From CALVGQ01 sp964370435 (lineage in GTDB: Bacteria > Bacillota_I > Bacilli_A > Erysipelotrichales > Erysipelotrichaceae): a DNA stretch of 64,000 nt. The translations under genes and the position numbers were made by a program. Of this stretch, positions 18,838 to 28,601 are shown piece after piece. The stretch lies in the NCBI GenBank assembly GCA_964370435.1, contig CAYJJG010000005.1:50221-114220 (forward strand). Direction: 5' to 3'. The notes under the pieces are model-generated. The model was not told where the DNA came from, made no database searches, and was given only the letters and a program-made list of their open reading frames with translations. The first letter of the stretch is position 1. Each line of letters starts with the position of its first letter.

Positions 18838-21800
18838 TTATATCTTTAATAAATCAATAATTTCATCCATTGACATTGAAGTGAGTGATCCACTATTACC
18901 TTCTACAAAAGCATCTGCAAGATTTTTTTTCTTTTCTTGTAGTACTTGAATTTTTTCTTCAATACTGTCCTTCATAATCAACTTAAATACTTGTACATTA
19001 CGTTCTTGTCCAATACGATACGCCCTATCTGTTGCCTGATTTTGTGCTGATACATTCCACCAAGGATCATAGTGAATAACTGCTTGTGCTGCAGTTAAAT
19101 TAAGTCCTGTTCCACCAGCTTTTAAAGAAATCAAAAATACTGTAGTGTTATCGCTTTGAAACTGATCTACATATTTTTTTCTATCCACTTTATCTGTCTT
19201 TCCTGTAAGCATTAAATATTTAATCTTACGCTTATCTAACTCTACAGCAATTAAATCAAGAGCACTAGTAAAACTAGAAAACAACAATACTTTTCTTTCA
19301 CTATAATGCAGTGCATCTATTAATTCCATGCATCCTTCAAGCTTAGATGAAGTTGTTTTAATATTGTCATACACCATTCTAGGCTCGCAACAAATTTGTC
19401 TTAATCGAGTAAGCATGGCTAATACTTTAATTTTATCTACTTTATCAATATCTAATTTAGACTGTAATTCTTCATTTACTTGCATTAAGTTAGCATAATA
19501 CATATTTTTTTCTTCTTCATTAAACTGAAGGATATACGTATTCTCTACTTTTTCTGGTAACTCTGTTAATACTTCACTTTTATTTCTTCTTAGTATAAAG
19601 GGTTCAACTAAACGCTTTAATAACTTTTGCTTATCCTCATCTTGTTCCTTAACAATTGCTTTTTCATAGTTTTTTTGAAAGTAATGATAACTATATAAAT
19701 AATTAGGCATCAAAAAATCAAAGATAGACCATAGCTCTGCTAAACTATTTTCAATAGGTGTTCCTGTAAGAGCAAAGCGATGCTTCGCTTTTAGTAACTT
19801 CACCGATAAAGCATTTTTAGTTTTTTGATTTTTAATATACTGAGCCTCATCTAAGATGATCGTTTCAAATATTACCTCTTTAAGTAAATCAATATCTCTT
19901 CTTAAATAATCATAAGAAGTAATAACCACTTGCACTTCTTTAATCTGTTGTATTAATTCACTTCTTACATTAGCGCTTCCATATAAACATAAAGTTTTTA
20001 GACTGCTATTAAATTTATTAATTTCATCTTGCCAATTAAGCAGTAAACTAGCTGGACAAATCACTAAATGTTGACCTTGCTTTTTTTGCATCTCTAAATA
20101 AGTAATCATCTGTAGGGTCTTTCCAAGACCCATATCATCAGCCAATATTCCACCAAAGCCATAATCACTAATTTTCTTAAGCCAATATACCCCTTCTTTT
20201 TGATAATCTCTTAGTAAATTAAAGTAGCGCTCAGGTATCGTTACTTCCTCAGTTGAAGTAGCTTTAAACTTAGTAAGAAATTCATTAAATCTAGTTTCTC
20301 TTTGCACTTGTATAAGACTACTGTCTTCTAATGCTTCATTAAGTGCAAAAGCACGATACGTTGGAAGTGATAAGCTTGCTTCTTTAAAATCATTAGCATT
20401 AAAATTTAGCTTATCTAAAAGTTGATCAAGTTCTTCTAATTCCTGTGATTGTAGTGACAACAATACACCATTAGTCAAACGATGATATTTTTTCTTGCGA
20501 CGATAACTTTTTAATACTTCAAGGATGTCTTTTTTATTAATATCTAAGCTGTTTAATTCTACATTCAGTAAATCTTCTTTTATATTAATCCCTACTTGTA
20601 AATGAAGTTTTCTAGGCTTACCTAGATTTAATAAAGCTTCACTAACAAACACTTCACACCAAGATTTTATTAAAGGTAACCCTTCTTGTACAAAAACATA
20701 GGTAGTTTCTTCATTAATATCCAAAAGTAATTGATGAGTTTCTTCATCAAGATAGGCATTATAGCGCATTATTACCTTGGTAATTTTCTCGATATTTAAA
20801 GGTATTATCGCTTGATTAAATCCTGTATAACTTTTATTCTTAACAGTATAATTTAAAGTTAGACGAATATGTTCGTCATCATCAATATCACCAAACAATT
20901 TAGCTTGTTCAACCTCTTCTGTCACAACATAAGGTAGTATTTCATCGACAACAACATATTCTTCAATATTTAATAATACATACTTATAAAAACGATTTAA
21001 CTCTTCTTGTTTCATCAACATTCCATCACGAAATTCAAAATGTCTTAATAATGCTATACATAATCCTTCATCATCAAAATGATAGCGTGTAAGGTGTTCA
21101 TGATCAAAAAGATAGGCATGTTTTTTACCATATAGGTAATCCTCTTCCCCTAACAAGACAGCAACTTTATAAAAAGTCTCCTCTTGATTATCCACTATTG
21201 ATTCTATTTTTACTTCAATATTTCCTAATTCATAAGTAAAATTACAGTTAGAGTACACTCTATCCATAGTCGAATATAAATCATAATAATCATCTAAAAT
21301 ATCTTCATCCAAAGGTAATGTTTTAACAACATAACCTTCATTATGTTGTATTAAGTACTTTTGAAAAAACGCTATTTGCCTTAAAGCAGCTTCATCAAAA
21401 TTATTTTTCATTAATTTTAAAGTGCAGTTTTTACCAAACCTAACTACTTCCTCATCTTCGATACTTTTTAATAGAGCTTGTATATTCTTAATAACATAAT
21501 ACTTATCAGTCCCTATTTTATAATTAAGATGATAGCTTTGATTACCATAGAAATAATCATTAGTTCTAATTTCACTTACGATTTTAATCTGTGAATCTTG
21601 ATGATACACTGTTAAGCTTTCATCCATTTTATCAATAAACAAATCAATAAGAATATTAGTTTCTTCACTATCCACAACATATTGGCGTTTTTGAAGCATT
21701 AAATTGTGTTGTTTTTCCTGCTCTAGTTCCTGTGCACGCTTAGAATTTTCATAATATGGTAAAGAAGTTGTATTTGATAAATTCATTACATATTGTAAAG

Positions 21801-22071
21801 TTGCCCCCACATGAGCACAAGCTTGTTTATCACTACAAAAAGGACAATCGCATTTATAATTACTGATATGCCCAAAGTCATCGATACTAATTTTAATATT
21901 ATTACGATAATAACGCGCTCTAAAAACAGCTTCTATCAAGTATTGATTTTTACGAAAATCTTCTTTTATAGCAACAGATTCAAAATTTCCATTATGATAA
22001 TAATAATCAGCTAGTTCTTCATTATCCGTATTATTCATAATTTGATAATATTCGCTTTTTTTAATCAGCAT
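18838..22071 (-). CDS. SNF2-family helicase with N-terminal SWIM zinc finger
   Basis: A 1077-residue DEAD/DEAH-like ATPase of the SNF2/Rad54 branch. Near the N-terminus, Cys74, Cys76, Cys85 and His87 form a SWIM zinc finger (CDCPFCSDKQACAH). The C-terminal about 450 residues carry the translocase core: GGILADDMGLGKTLQMI (motif I), DEAQYIKN (II), ALTGTPIENSLAELWSIFD (III), LLKRLVEPFILRRNK, and the helicase C motifs SLKAGGTGLNLTAAQ and TDRAYRIGQ. The long middle part matches the bacterial SNF2-associated region. It remodels DNA-protein complexes by translocating on duplex DNA; its precise role in Bacillota is not established. The ATG at 22071 has GGAAAGAGAGG upstream. It is the first gene of the SNF2-nadE-rRNA methyltransferase run. 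Confidence 0.93.
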   Translation of the reverse strand: MLIKKSEYYQIMNNTDNEELADYYYHNGNFESVAIKEDFRKNQYLIEAVFRARYYRNNIKISIDDFGHISNYKCDCPFCSDKQACAHVGATLQYVMNLSNTTSLPYYENSKRAQELEQEKQHNLMLQKRQYVVDSEETNILIDLFIDKMDESLTVYHQDSQIKIVSEIRTNDYFYGNQSYHLNYKIGTDKYYVIKNIQALLKSIEDEEVVRFGKNCTLKLMKNNFDEAALRQIAFFQKYLIQHNEGYVVKTLPLDEDILDDYYDLYSTMDRVYSNCNFTYELGNIEVKIESIVDNQEETFYKVAVLLGEEDYLYGKKHAYLFDHEHLTRYHFDDEGLCIALLRHFEFRDGMLMKQEELNRFYKYVLLNIEEYVVVDEILPYVVTEEVEQAKLFGDIDDDEHIRLTLNYTVKNKSYTGFNQAIIPLNIEKITKVIMRYNAYLDEETHQLLLDINEETTYVFVQEGLPLIKSWCEVFVSEALLNLGKPRKLHLQVGINIKEDLLNVELNSLDINKKDILEVLKSYRRKKKYHRLTNGVLLSLQSQELEELDQLLDKLNFNANDFKEASLSLPTYRAFALNEALEDSSLIQVQRETRFNEFLTKFKATSTEEVTIPERYFNLLRDYQKEGVYWLKKISDYGFGGILADDMGLGKTLQMITYLEMQKKQGQHLVICPASLLLNWQDEINKFNSSLKTLCLYGSANVRSELIQQIKEVQVVITSYDYLRRDIDLLKEVIFETIILDEAQYIKNQKTKNALSVKLLKAKHRFALTGTPIENSLAELWSIFDFLMPNYLYSYHYFQKNYEKAIVKEQDEDKQKLLKRLVEPFILRRNKSEVLTELPEKVENTYILQFNEEEKNMYYANLMQVNEELQSKLDIDKVDKIKVLAMLTRLRQICCEPRMVYDNIKTTSSKLEGCMELIDALHYSERKVLLFSSFTSALDLIAVELDKRKIKYLMLTGKTDKVDRKKYVDQFQSDNTTVFLISLKAGGTGLNLTAAQAVIHYDPWWNVSAQNQATDRAYRIGQERNVQVFKLIMKDSIEEKIQVLQEKKKNLADAFVEGNSGSLTSMSMDEIIDLLKI

Positions 22072-22168
22072 CTTTTGCCTCTCTTTCCTTTATTAATTAT
22101 ACTATATTCTTTTAAAAAAAACTGTAAAACAATTTAACTTACTGTATAATAAAAATGAGGTGATTAAA

Positions 22169-23278
22169 TTGAATAAATCAAAAGTTTATTTTACAGATTT
22201 ACATGCTACAACACAGTGTAATTTACTAGATAAAATTGAGAAATTAGCGATCGCTGCAGGAATTAAAAACATTGATTTTGAAAAAAAGTTTGTAGCAATT
22301 AAGATTCATTTTGGAGAACCTGGTAATTTAGCCTATCTAAGACCTAATTATGCCAAAAGAATAGTTTCTTTAATTGAATCTTTAGGTGGTAAACCCTTTT
22401 TAACAGATTGTAATACATTGTATGTAGGCGGTAGAAAAAATGCATTAGACCACTTACAATCAGCTTATGAGAATGGTTATAATCCTTTTAGTGCAGGTTG
22501 TCATGTAATTATTGCAGATGGGTTAAAAGGTACCGATGAAGCTTTAGTGGACATTGATTTAAAACATGTTAAACAAGCCAAAATCGGACAAGCCATCATG
22601 GATGCTGATGTTTTAATCACAATGAATCATTTTAAAGGACATGAAGCCACAGGATTTGGTGGAGCATTAAAAAACATTGGTATGGGCTGTGGTTCTAGAG
22701 CTGGTAAAATGGAAATGCACTGTACATCTAAAACTGTAGTTAAAGCAGAAGTCTGTCGTAGCTGTAAAGCCTGTACTAAAATATGTGCTCATGATGCCAT
22801 AAGCTTTAACGCTAACAATAAAGCAGTCATTGACCAAGATAAATGTGTGGGTTGTGGTCGTTGTATTGGAGTATGTAACTTTGACGCTATTGAGCCACTA
22901 GCATTTGCCGCAAATGATATTTTAAACGAAAAAATAGCTGAATATACCTATGCTGTTTTAAAAGATCGTCCACACTTTCATATTAGTTTAGCCATCGATA
23001 TTAGTCCTTGTTGCGATTGCCATAGTGAAAATGATCTTCCAATTTGTGCAGATGTTGGTATGTTTGCCTCTTTTGATCCTGTTGCCTTAGATGTAGCTTG
23101 CGCTGATGCATGTAACGCTGCACCGATTATTCCAGGTAGTGTATTAGATGAGCAAGAGAAACATCATCACGATCATTTTATTAACACACATCCTGAAACT
23201 AACTGGCAAGTATGTGTTGATTATGCTGAAGAATTAGGAATAGGAACTAAAGAATACGAACTTATAGTATTAAAATAG
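22169..23278 (+). CDS. DUF362 domain protein with two [4Fe-4S] clusters
   Basis: A 369-residue protein. The N-terminal about 185 residues match DUF362 (KVYFTDLHATTQCNLLDK, IKIHFGEPGNLAYLRP, MNHFKGHEATGFGGALKNIG). Then follows a bacterial ferredoxin insert with CRSCKACTKICAHDAI and CVGCGRCIGVCNFDAI, eight cysteines for two [4Fe-4S] clusters, and the DUF362 fold closes with CCDCHSENDLPICADVGMFA and DPVALDVACADAC. The role is unknown; an electron-transfer or Fe-S handling protein in anaerobes is the usual guess. I start at the TTG at 22169 because GAGGTG lies six bases upstream; the GTG at 22160 is part of that ribosome binding site. A TATAAT at 22145-22150 would give a very short leader. Confidence 0.85.
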   Translation: MNKSKVYFTDLHATTQCNLLDKIEKLAIAAGIKNIDFEKKFVAIKIHFGEPGNLAYLRPNYAKRIVSLIESLGGKPFLTDCNTLYVGGRKNALDHLQSAYENGYNPFSAGCHVIIADGLKGTDEALVDIDLKHVKQAKIGQAIMDADVLITMNHFKGHEATGFGGALKNIGMGCGSRAGKMEMHCTSKTVVKAEVCRSCKACTKICAHDAISFNANNKAVIDQDKCVGCGRCIGVCNFDAIEPLAFAANDILNEKIAEYTYAVLKDRPHFHISLAIDISPCCDCHSENDLPICADVGMFASFDPVALDVACADACNAAPIIPGSVLDEQEKHHHDHFINTHPETNWQVCVDYAEELGIGTKEYELIVLK

Positions 23279-23316
23279 ATACTTTATTAGTATGTATTAA
23301 CCTATTATATACAAAC

Positions 23317-23371
23317 AAAAAAGCTGTGACTTATAACTAAAATCATTTAGTTATACTTGCCATAGCTTTTT
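23317..23371. terminator. Bidirectional terminator between the DUF362 and nuclease genes
   Basis: AAAAAAGCTGTG (23317-23328) pairs with CATAGCTTTTT (23361-23371) and inside it ATAACTAAA pairs with TTTAGTTAT, giving a long stem with T-runs on both strands between two convergent genes. The stop codon of the nuclease gene overlaps the right arm. Confidence 0.85.
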
Positions 23372-24563
23372 ATTTATTTAATTTTTCTAATAACTCACTT
23401 TCAAATTCTACTATTTTAGACAACGATAAATCGATTTTTTTTACTAGCTCCTCTTTTATATCATCGATACTTTGTTCCTCAGTATATTTACATAAAACCC
23501 ATGATTTTAAAGTTTTCCAAACCCAATTTGTTCTATTGGTATTGGGAAGAACTACTCTAATCAAATCACTAAAAGCATTTTCTCTCTCACTATCAGTTAA
23601 ATCTCCTTTACTAAGTGCTAAATGCATCTTAATGGTATTGCCACGATTTACCACTTCATAAAAGTAGTGATTCTTAGTTCTCCAACCACTTTTTTCTGTA
23701 TCAGATTCTTTTAATATGCTATCCAATGCATCAGAAGTAAATCTTATATAAGATTTTGAACTTTTCTCAAAATTTATAGTGAATTTATCATTAAAAATTT
23801 CTAAACTCTTTAAATATTCTAAAATAAAATCTGTTATTTCATGGATGTTATCTGGCTTGTTTTCAAAAATTAAATCTAGAGCCTTTTTATGTTTAGAATA
23901 TATTTCATTACAAATTTTTATTATTCTTTCATCTCCCACAATATGCCACCTCACCGTTTCAATATAATTTTTTATTAAAAATTCAATTTCAGTTGATAGT
24001 TTTGATTTTCTGACTGCATTTTCAACTACATCCATAAGCTCTGTATAAGATAAACTTAGCCAATGTTCAGTATCACTTGGATCATCTTTATTTGGAGTCA
24101 AATAAAGAAAAATTTTATCATAATCTATATAATGTTTATTTACCGTATCTCTATATCTATTCAATTGATTACTGTGCTCTTTTGAACCTACTTTATTCTC
24201 AATGCAAATTACCAAATTACTTTTATTGGATATTAATAAAAGATCAATACTATTCCATTCTCTGACTACATTAAAATCATAAAAGTCCATAAGAAGCACT
24301 TTAAACACATCAAGAGAAACAAGATTTTGAGAACTAACTATATGTTCAACAAGACCACGAATCACCCAATCATTTAAACCGTGATTTTCACGTGGAGATA
24401 ATAGCCATGATAACATATTGCTATGCCTTATCTCAGCTCTAGAGATCTTTAATACCTCAAAAACATTAAATTTGTTAGTCCACTCATTCAATGCATTTAA
24501 ACAGTCAATATCTAACAGAAATTCTTGTAAAGCCATTTCATCTGTAATTTCTTTTATTTCCAC
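23370..24563 (-). CDS. PD-(D/E)XK nuclease-family protein
   Basis: A 397-residue protein. The N-terminal block FEVLKISRAEIRHSNMLSWL, followed by LLSPRENHGL, and the core with Asp107 (NSIDLLLI) and Glu122-x-Lys124 (VICIENKVGS) match the PD-(D/E)XK superfamily member often listed as PDDEXK_4. The C-terminal half has no recognised domain; it contains a TNWVWK..SWVLC stretch. Proteins of this group are often found alone in genomes or near defence genes; the substrate is unknown. The start is taken as GTG at 24563 with AAGGGAG eight bases upstream; an in-frame GTG at 24572 falls inside that site. It is a single-gene unit between two terminators, with no methylase or helicase partner next to it. 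Confidence 0.8.
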   Translation of the reverse strand: MEIKEITDEMALQEFLLDIDCLNALNEWTNKFNVFEVLKISRAEIRHSNMLSWLLSPRENHGLNDWVIRGLVEHIVSSQNLVSLDVFKVLLMDFYDFNVVREWNSIDLLLISNKSNLVICIENKVGSKEHSNQLNRYRDTVNKHYIDYDKIFLYLTPNKDDPSDTEHWLSLSYTELMDVVENAVRKSKLSTEIEFLIKNYIETVRWHIVGDERIIKICNEIYSKHKKALDLIFENKPDNIHEITDFILEYLKSLEIFNDKFTINFEKSSKSYIRFTSDALDSILKESDTEKSGWRTKNHYFYEVVNRGNTIKMHLALSKGDLTDSERENAFSDLIRVVLPNTNRTNWVWKTLKSWVLCKYTEEQSIDDIKEELVKKIDLSLSKIVEFESELLEKLNK

Positions 24564-24654
24564 AATATACACTCCCTTACATAATTTTTAAAAACTGTAG
24601 TAGCGTTTATGTATCATGATTTTTTTCCTTATAATTATAAAAGATTTACACTTT

Positions 24655-24685
24655 AAAACACACCAGTAAACCATTATTACTGATG
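24655..24685 (-). terminator. Terminator after tagD
   Basis: On the minus strand a 9-bp stem CATCAGTAA / TTACTGGTG with one G-T pair and a 7-base loop is followed by TGTTTT, 19 bases after the tagD stop codon. Confidence 0.75.
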
Positions 24686-24703
24686 CTATTTTAAATACTA
24701 TGC

Positions 24704-25090
24704 TTATCGCTCTAAATCTTCTTTTATTTTACTCGTTGATATACCATCAGTTCTCTTTAAATATACAACTTCACACAACTCTTTTAACTCATCAAACTTA
24801 CCTTGCCAATCATCACCCATCACAAAGACATCGACATGATAATCCATAATATCTTGGCGTTTTTGTTCCCATTCATTTTCAGGAATAACAAGGTCAACAT
24901 AACGAATTGCCTCAAGCATCATTTTACGCTCACTATAAGGATGATAAGCTTTTTTACCTTTAACTGCATTAAATTCATCAGTGCTTAAAGCAACAATTAA
25001 ATAATCTCCTTGTTGTTTAGCTCTTTGAAGCAAACGTATATGACCCCAGTGTAATAAGTCATATGTTCCATAAGTAAGTACACGTTTCAA
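24704..25090 (-). CDS. tagD: Glycerol-3-phosphate cytidylyltransferase
   Basis: A 128-residue enzyme making CDP-glycerol from CTP and glycerol 3-phosphate, the precursor of poly(glycerol phosphate) wall teichoic acid. It is almost the exact length of Bacillus subtilis TagD and has the nucleotidyltransferase signature LTYGTYDLLHWGHIRLLQRA, the VIPENEWEQKRQDI and VFVMGDDWQGKFD segments, and the RTDGISTSKIK (RTxGISTT) motif. The start is the TTG at 25090: AAAGGAG lies upstream and the protein then begins MKRVLTYGT as in the family; an in-frame GTG at 25099 overlaps the ribosome binding site. No other teichoic acid genes are next to it. Confidence 0.95.
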   Translation of the reverse strand: MKRVLTYGTYDLLHWGHIRLLQRAKQQGDYLIVALSTDEFNAVKGKKAYHPYSERKMMLEAIRYVDLVIPENEWEQKRQDIMDYHVDVFVMGDDWQGKFDELKELCEVVYLKRTDGISTSKIKEDLER

Positions 25091-25176
25091 AAAAACCACT
25101 CCTTTTTCATTATTTCTAATTATACTTGATTTTTATATTAAAGCAATAAAGGAAAACTTAAAGGATTCTAAAGATT

Positions 25177-26556
25177 TTACAGCTTATGTTGATAAAGAAA
25201 AGTATCTTGATAGGTTTCTTTTAAATTAATATTGTGTTCTAGCATTGCTTCATAATTAATGTGATTAGAATCTACATTAGCACTAATGAATATGGGTGGA
25301 ACGATGTTATGTTCCTCCATAATTTCAGCTAGGCGTACCATTAAACTTTGAATGATTACACTACCAATACTGGTTGATAATGGACAGCACACGATATCTC
25401 CTACTTCAAAGGCAGCATCCCCCTCATCACAACAATTATCAATAACTAAATCAGCGGTGTTTTTAAGTAATAAACCATCTGGGTGTTTAGATTGTACTTT
25501 CTGTCTTGTATTTGTTAATGCTACAACATGAACACCCAGCTTTGTACATTTCTTAGCAAGTTCATTAGTAAAAGCGCCACTTCCTGAGTTGGAACAAAAT
25601 ACAATTGTATCTCCTTCTTTAAATTGATATTTTGACATAATGACATCAGCATAATCTTTATTTAACTCAATAAAATTAGACTTTCCTTTACCCTGATGAT
25701 TCATTAGCTCATCTTCTAATATTGCTTTAATATGAGCAAATCCTCCTGCTCTACTGTACACTTCTTCCACCAATAGATGACCATGTCCCGTACCAATAAA
25801 AAATAGATTTTTTTCATTGATAAAGGTAGTATATAGCAGCTTAGCTGCTTGTTCAATTTCTTGATAGTTTATGCGATGAAAAGCATCAAAATAATATACT
25901 TCAAATCGTTTTATCAGTTTATCTTCCTCTTCATTAACTTCCTTTAAAACATTATAGGCTAAGGCATTCATAAGTTGAGCAATCAAAGTAGTTGTTATCG
26001 TTGAAGTAGCTCCCACCATAAAGCCACCTTTAGTCTTATAACAAGCATCACCATAAACACCACAGTTATCAATATTAACATCACCATAATCTAGAATATT
26101 AGTATTGGAACTATGTCTTGAAGTAACATTTTTGGCTTGATTAAAATTAGTTACTGTAATCAGATTTGCACCTAACTTTTTAGCTTGAATAGCCATTTCA
26201 ACCATTAATCCATTTCTTCCAGAGTTGGACACTAACATAATAGTATCTCCTTTAGATAAGGGGTACATAGCTAAAATAATAGATGCATAACTTTCTAATC
26301 GTTCTATCATTGTCGATTTATTTAAAAACTGATGTAACATTAGTTCAGGCATTAAGATACTATCAAAAACATCTAAACCTTGAAGTCGATCATACAGTTC
26401 TTCTGCCATCATATGAGCATGACCAGTACCAAAAACATAAAATTTCTTATTGTTTTTTTTAGAATTCAACCCTAAATGAAGTGCTTGTATAATCGCATCG
26501 CTTTGAGTATTAAAAAGTTGTTGAAGTATCTTCTCTACTGCTTCTTGATAAGTCAT
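25177..26556 (-). CDS. Tandem SIS-domain protein (duplicated sugar isomerase-like domain)
   Basis: A 459-residue protein made of two SIS (phosphosugar-binding) domains in tandem, about residues 1-225 and 240-459. The halves align: GTGHAHMMAEELYDRL with GTGHGHLLVEEVYSRA, LVSNSGRNGLMVEMAIQAKK with FCSNSGSGAFTNELAKKCTK, ITVTN with VALTN, and IDNCGVYGDA with IDNCCDEGDA. Single-domain relatives are about 245 residues and bind phosphosugars such as N-acetylmuramate or glucosamine derivatives. It is the third gene after nagA and cutC, its start lying one base after the cutC stop, so an amino-sugar role is likely. Whether it is an isomerase, an etherase-like enzyme or a sensor cannot be told. Confidence 0.8.
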   Translation of the reverse strand: MTYQEAVEKILQQLFNTQSDAIIQALHLGLNSKKNNKKFYVFGTGHAHMMAEELYDRLQGLDVFDSILMPELMLHQFLNKSTMIERLESYASIILAMYPLSKGDTIMLVSNSGRNGLMVEMAIQAKKLGANLITVTNFNQAKNVTSRHSSNTNILDYGDVNIDNCGVYGDACYKTKGGFMVGATSTITTTLIAQLMNALAYNVLKEVNEEEDKLIKRFEVYYFDAFHRINYQEIEQAAKLLYTTFINEKNLFFIGTGHGHLLVEEVYSRAGGFAHIKAILEDELMNHQGKGKSNFIELNKDYADVIMSKYQFKEGDTIVFCSNSGSGAFTNELAKKCTKLGVHVVALTNTRQKVQSKHPDGLLLKNTADLVIDNCCDEGDAAFEVGDIVCCPLSTSIGSVIIQSLMVRLAEIMEEHNIVPPIFISANVDSNHINYEAMLEHNINLKETYQDTFLYQHKL

Positions 26557-26557
26557 T

Positions 26558-27304
26558 TTATAGCTCTCCTATTTTTTTCATTATAGCTTTTAATTGATTT
26601 TCATCAGTTGCTACATAAGCATGACTATCGGGATTTTTGGATTCAGCACTATCATTCAATGTAGAAGTATCTATAATGCGATGTTTAGCTGTCATATGAA
26701 TTTCTTTAAGTTTTGTGGTCGTTAATATTTCTTGAACATTATGCTCTCTTACACCGCCTCCTGGAAGTAGCGCAATTTGATCACCATAACGCTCATGAAG
26801 ATCATGTAGTATTTTTAATCCATTTTCTATATCAGGATAGACAGCACCACCACTAGTCAAAACTCGATCAACACCACATTCAATTAAAATTTTAAGTGAT
26901 GCTTCTAAATCACTTGTAGCATCAAAAGCCTTATGAAATATAGCTTCTTTAGGCTTAATTATATTAACCATTTCTTTAGTACGTTCAACATTAATAGTAC
27001 CATCACTATTTAAAAAACCAAAAACAATACCATCAGCACCATGTTCCAATAACTCTTGTGCTTCCATTTTCATTACATTAAAATGTTCTTGTGAATAATT
27101 AAATCCATAGCCGCGAGGTCTTACCATACAGCATATAGGGATATCAACTAACTCTTTTGAGCGTTTCAAAGTTGAAACACTAGGGGTCATTCCTCCTAAT
27201 TCTAAAGCATGGTTTAACTCAATACGATCAGCACCACACTGTTTTGCAATAACACAATCATCAACCGAACCACAACATACTTCTACTAGAATATCATTAA
27301 TCAT
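26558..27304 (-). CDS. cutC: CutC family protein
   Basis: A 248-residue TIM-barrel protein with the CutC signatures VEVCCGSVDDCVIAKQCGAD, RIELNHALELGGMTPS, MVRPRGYGFNYS, and GADGIVFGFLNSDGTI. CutC was named for copper homeostasis, but that role is doubtful; the gene is repeatedly found beside amino-sugar catabolism genes, as here between nagA and the tandem-SIS gene, which suggests a metabolic function. AAGGAGA precedes the ATG. The length is typical for the family. Confidence 0.92.
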   Translation of the reverse strand: MINDILVEVCCGSVDDCVIAKQCGADRIELNHALELGGMTPSVSTLKRSKELVDIPICCMVRPRGYGFNYSQEHFNVMKMEAQELLEHGADGIVFGFLNSDGTINVERTKEMVNIIKPKEAIFHKAFDATSDLEASLKILIECGVDRVLTSGGAVYPDIENGLKILHDLHERYGDQIALLPGGGVREHNVQEILTTTKLKEIHMTAKHRIIDTSTLNDSAESKNPDSHAYVATDENQLKAIMKKIGEL

Positions 27305-27365
27305 CTTCTTATCTCCTTTATTAATTTATTATACAAATACGAAGTAATACCACTAACTCATTAAA

Positions 27366-28502
27366 TTACTGCTTTACACCTAAACAAAATACATCATGAA
27401 CACTATAATCATCATTTAAAATGGTGATATCTGCATCCATGTCTACTGCAATCTTTCCTTTATTACTTAAATCAAGCATTGTTGCTGGATTAATGGTCAC
27501 TGCATTATAAGCAGTAATCTCATCTATTCCCATTTGTACAATTGTACGATATAGCATCTCATTGATTTTACAGCTACCACCTGCCAATGTTCCATCAGAT
27601 AATTCTATCTTGCCATTTTCACGTACATAACACACTGAATCTTGACGATGTCCTTGCTTATATTCTCCTGCTGCGCATCCTTTTAGTGCAGTTGAATCAC
27701 TTACTAAAATTAGTTTGTCTTTTCCTTTAGCACGGGCAACCATCTTACAAACTGCAGGATGCACATGAATACCATCACCAATTAGTTCTGCATAAGCACG
27801 GTCTTCACTTAATGCTGCAGCTACCGCACCTGGTTGTCTGTGATGTAGAGTTGGCATAGCATTAAATGTATGAGTAAAATCTATAGCCCCATCATCAAGC
27901 GCTAATAAGGTCTCTTCATAGCTAGCACTAGTGTGACCTAATGCTACTTTAATATTATGATTTTTACAGTATTTTATAAATTCATGGCTATAATCCATCT
28001 CAGGTGCAACACAAACTAATTTAATTTGATTATCAGCTAAGTGTTGCCATTTTTTTAATATTTCTATTTTTGGTTCAGTAATCAAATAAGGATTATGTGC
28101 TCCTTTTTTATTGAAGCTAATAAATGGTCCTTCCACATGTATCCCTAAAATTTCAGCACCTACTTTATCTTTTTTCATTCCTTTAGCTGCTACTTGAAAA
28201 GAATTTTCTAAATTTTCATGAGGCGCTGTAGAGGTAGTAACTAAAAAAGAAGTAACTCCTTCTAATACCATTTTTTTCTGCCATGATTCTAAACCTTCTT
28301 CAGTTAAAAAATTCGCTTCCACTGTACTATTTCCATGGGCATGAATATCGATGAAACCCGGAAATATTCTTAGTGTTCCATAATCAAAGTCAATATCTTG
28401 TTGCCTAGTTTTACTTACATTAATAATCTTATTATCTTTAATTTCGATCGTTGCAGTCTGAAACACTTCTTCTAAATAAACCCTACTACTAAATATTTTC
28501 AT
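27366..28502 (-). CDS. nagA: N-acetylglucosamine-6-phosphate deacetylase
   Basis: A 378-residue amidohydrolase that removes acetate from N-acetylglucosamine 6-phosphate to give glucosamine 6-phosphate, entering amino-sugar catabolism and wall recycling. The metal site is visible: FPGFIDIHAHGNSTVEA, GIHVEGPFIS, VALGHTSASYEE, HTFNAMPTLHHRQPGAVAAA, IGDGIHVHP, and the catalytic aspartate in LVSDSTALKGCAAG. AAGGAGAAAAG precedes the ATG. It heads the nagA-cutC-SIS operon; no nagB is present in the window. A dyad in its leader may be the operator of an amino-sugar regulator. Confidence 0.95.
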   Translation of the reverse strand: MKIFSSRVYLEEVFQTATIEIKDNKIINVSKTRQQDIDFDYGTLRIFPGFIDIHAHGNSTVEANFLTEEGLESWQKKMVLEGVTSFLVTTSTAPHENLENSFQVAAKGMKKDKVGAEILGIHVEGPFISFNKKGAHNPYLITEPKIEILKKWQHLADNQIKLVCVAPEMDYSHEFIKYCKNHNIKVALGHTSASYEETLLALDDGAIDFTHTFNAMPTLHHRQPGAVAAALSEDRAYAELIGDGIHVHPAVCKMVARAKGKDKLILVSDSTALKGCAAGEYKQGHRQDSVCYVRENGKIELSDGTLAGGSCKINEMLYRTIVQMGIDEITAYNAVTINPATMLDLSNKGKIAVDMDADITILNDDYSVHDVFCLGVKQ

Positions 28503-28517
28503 CTTTTCTCCTTTTTA

Positions 28518-28540
28518 AATGCTTAATAAGTTAAAGCATT
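28518..28540. promoter_or_regulatory. Dyad in the nagA leader
   Basis: AATGCTT (28518-28524) and AAGCATT (28534-28540) form an inverted repeat 16 bases upstream of the nagA start and 10-15 bases downstream of a TATAAT-like -10 on the minus strand (about 28557-28562). This is a plausible operator position; the binding protein is unknown. Confidence 0.4.
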
Positions 28541-28601
28541 ATTATCTAGTATTATTATACCATTAATTAAATTTATTTCGCTATACTACAAAAATAAAAA
28601 A

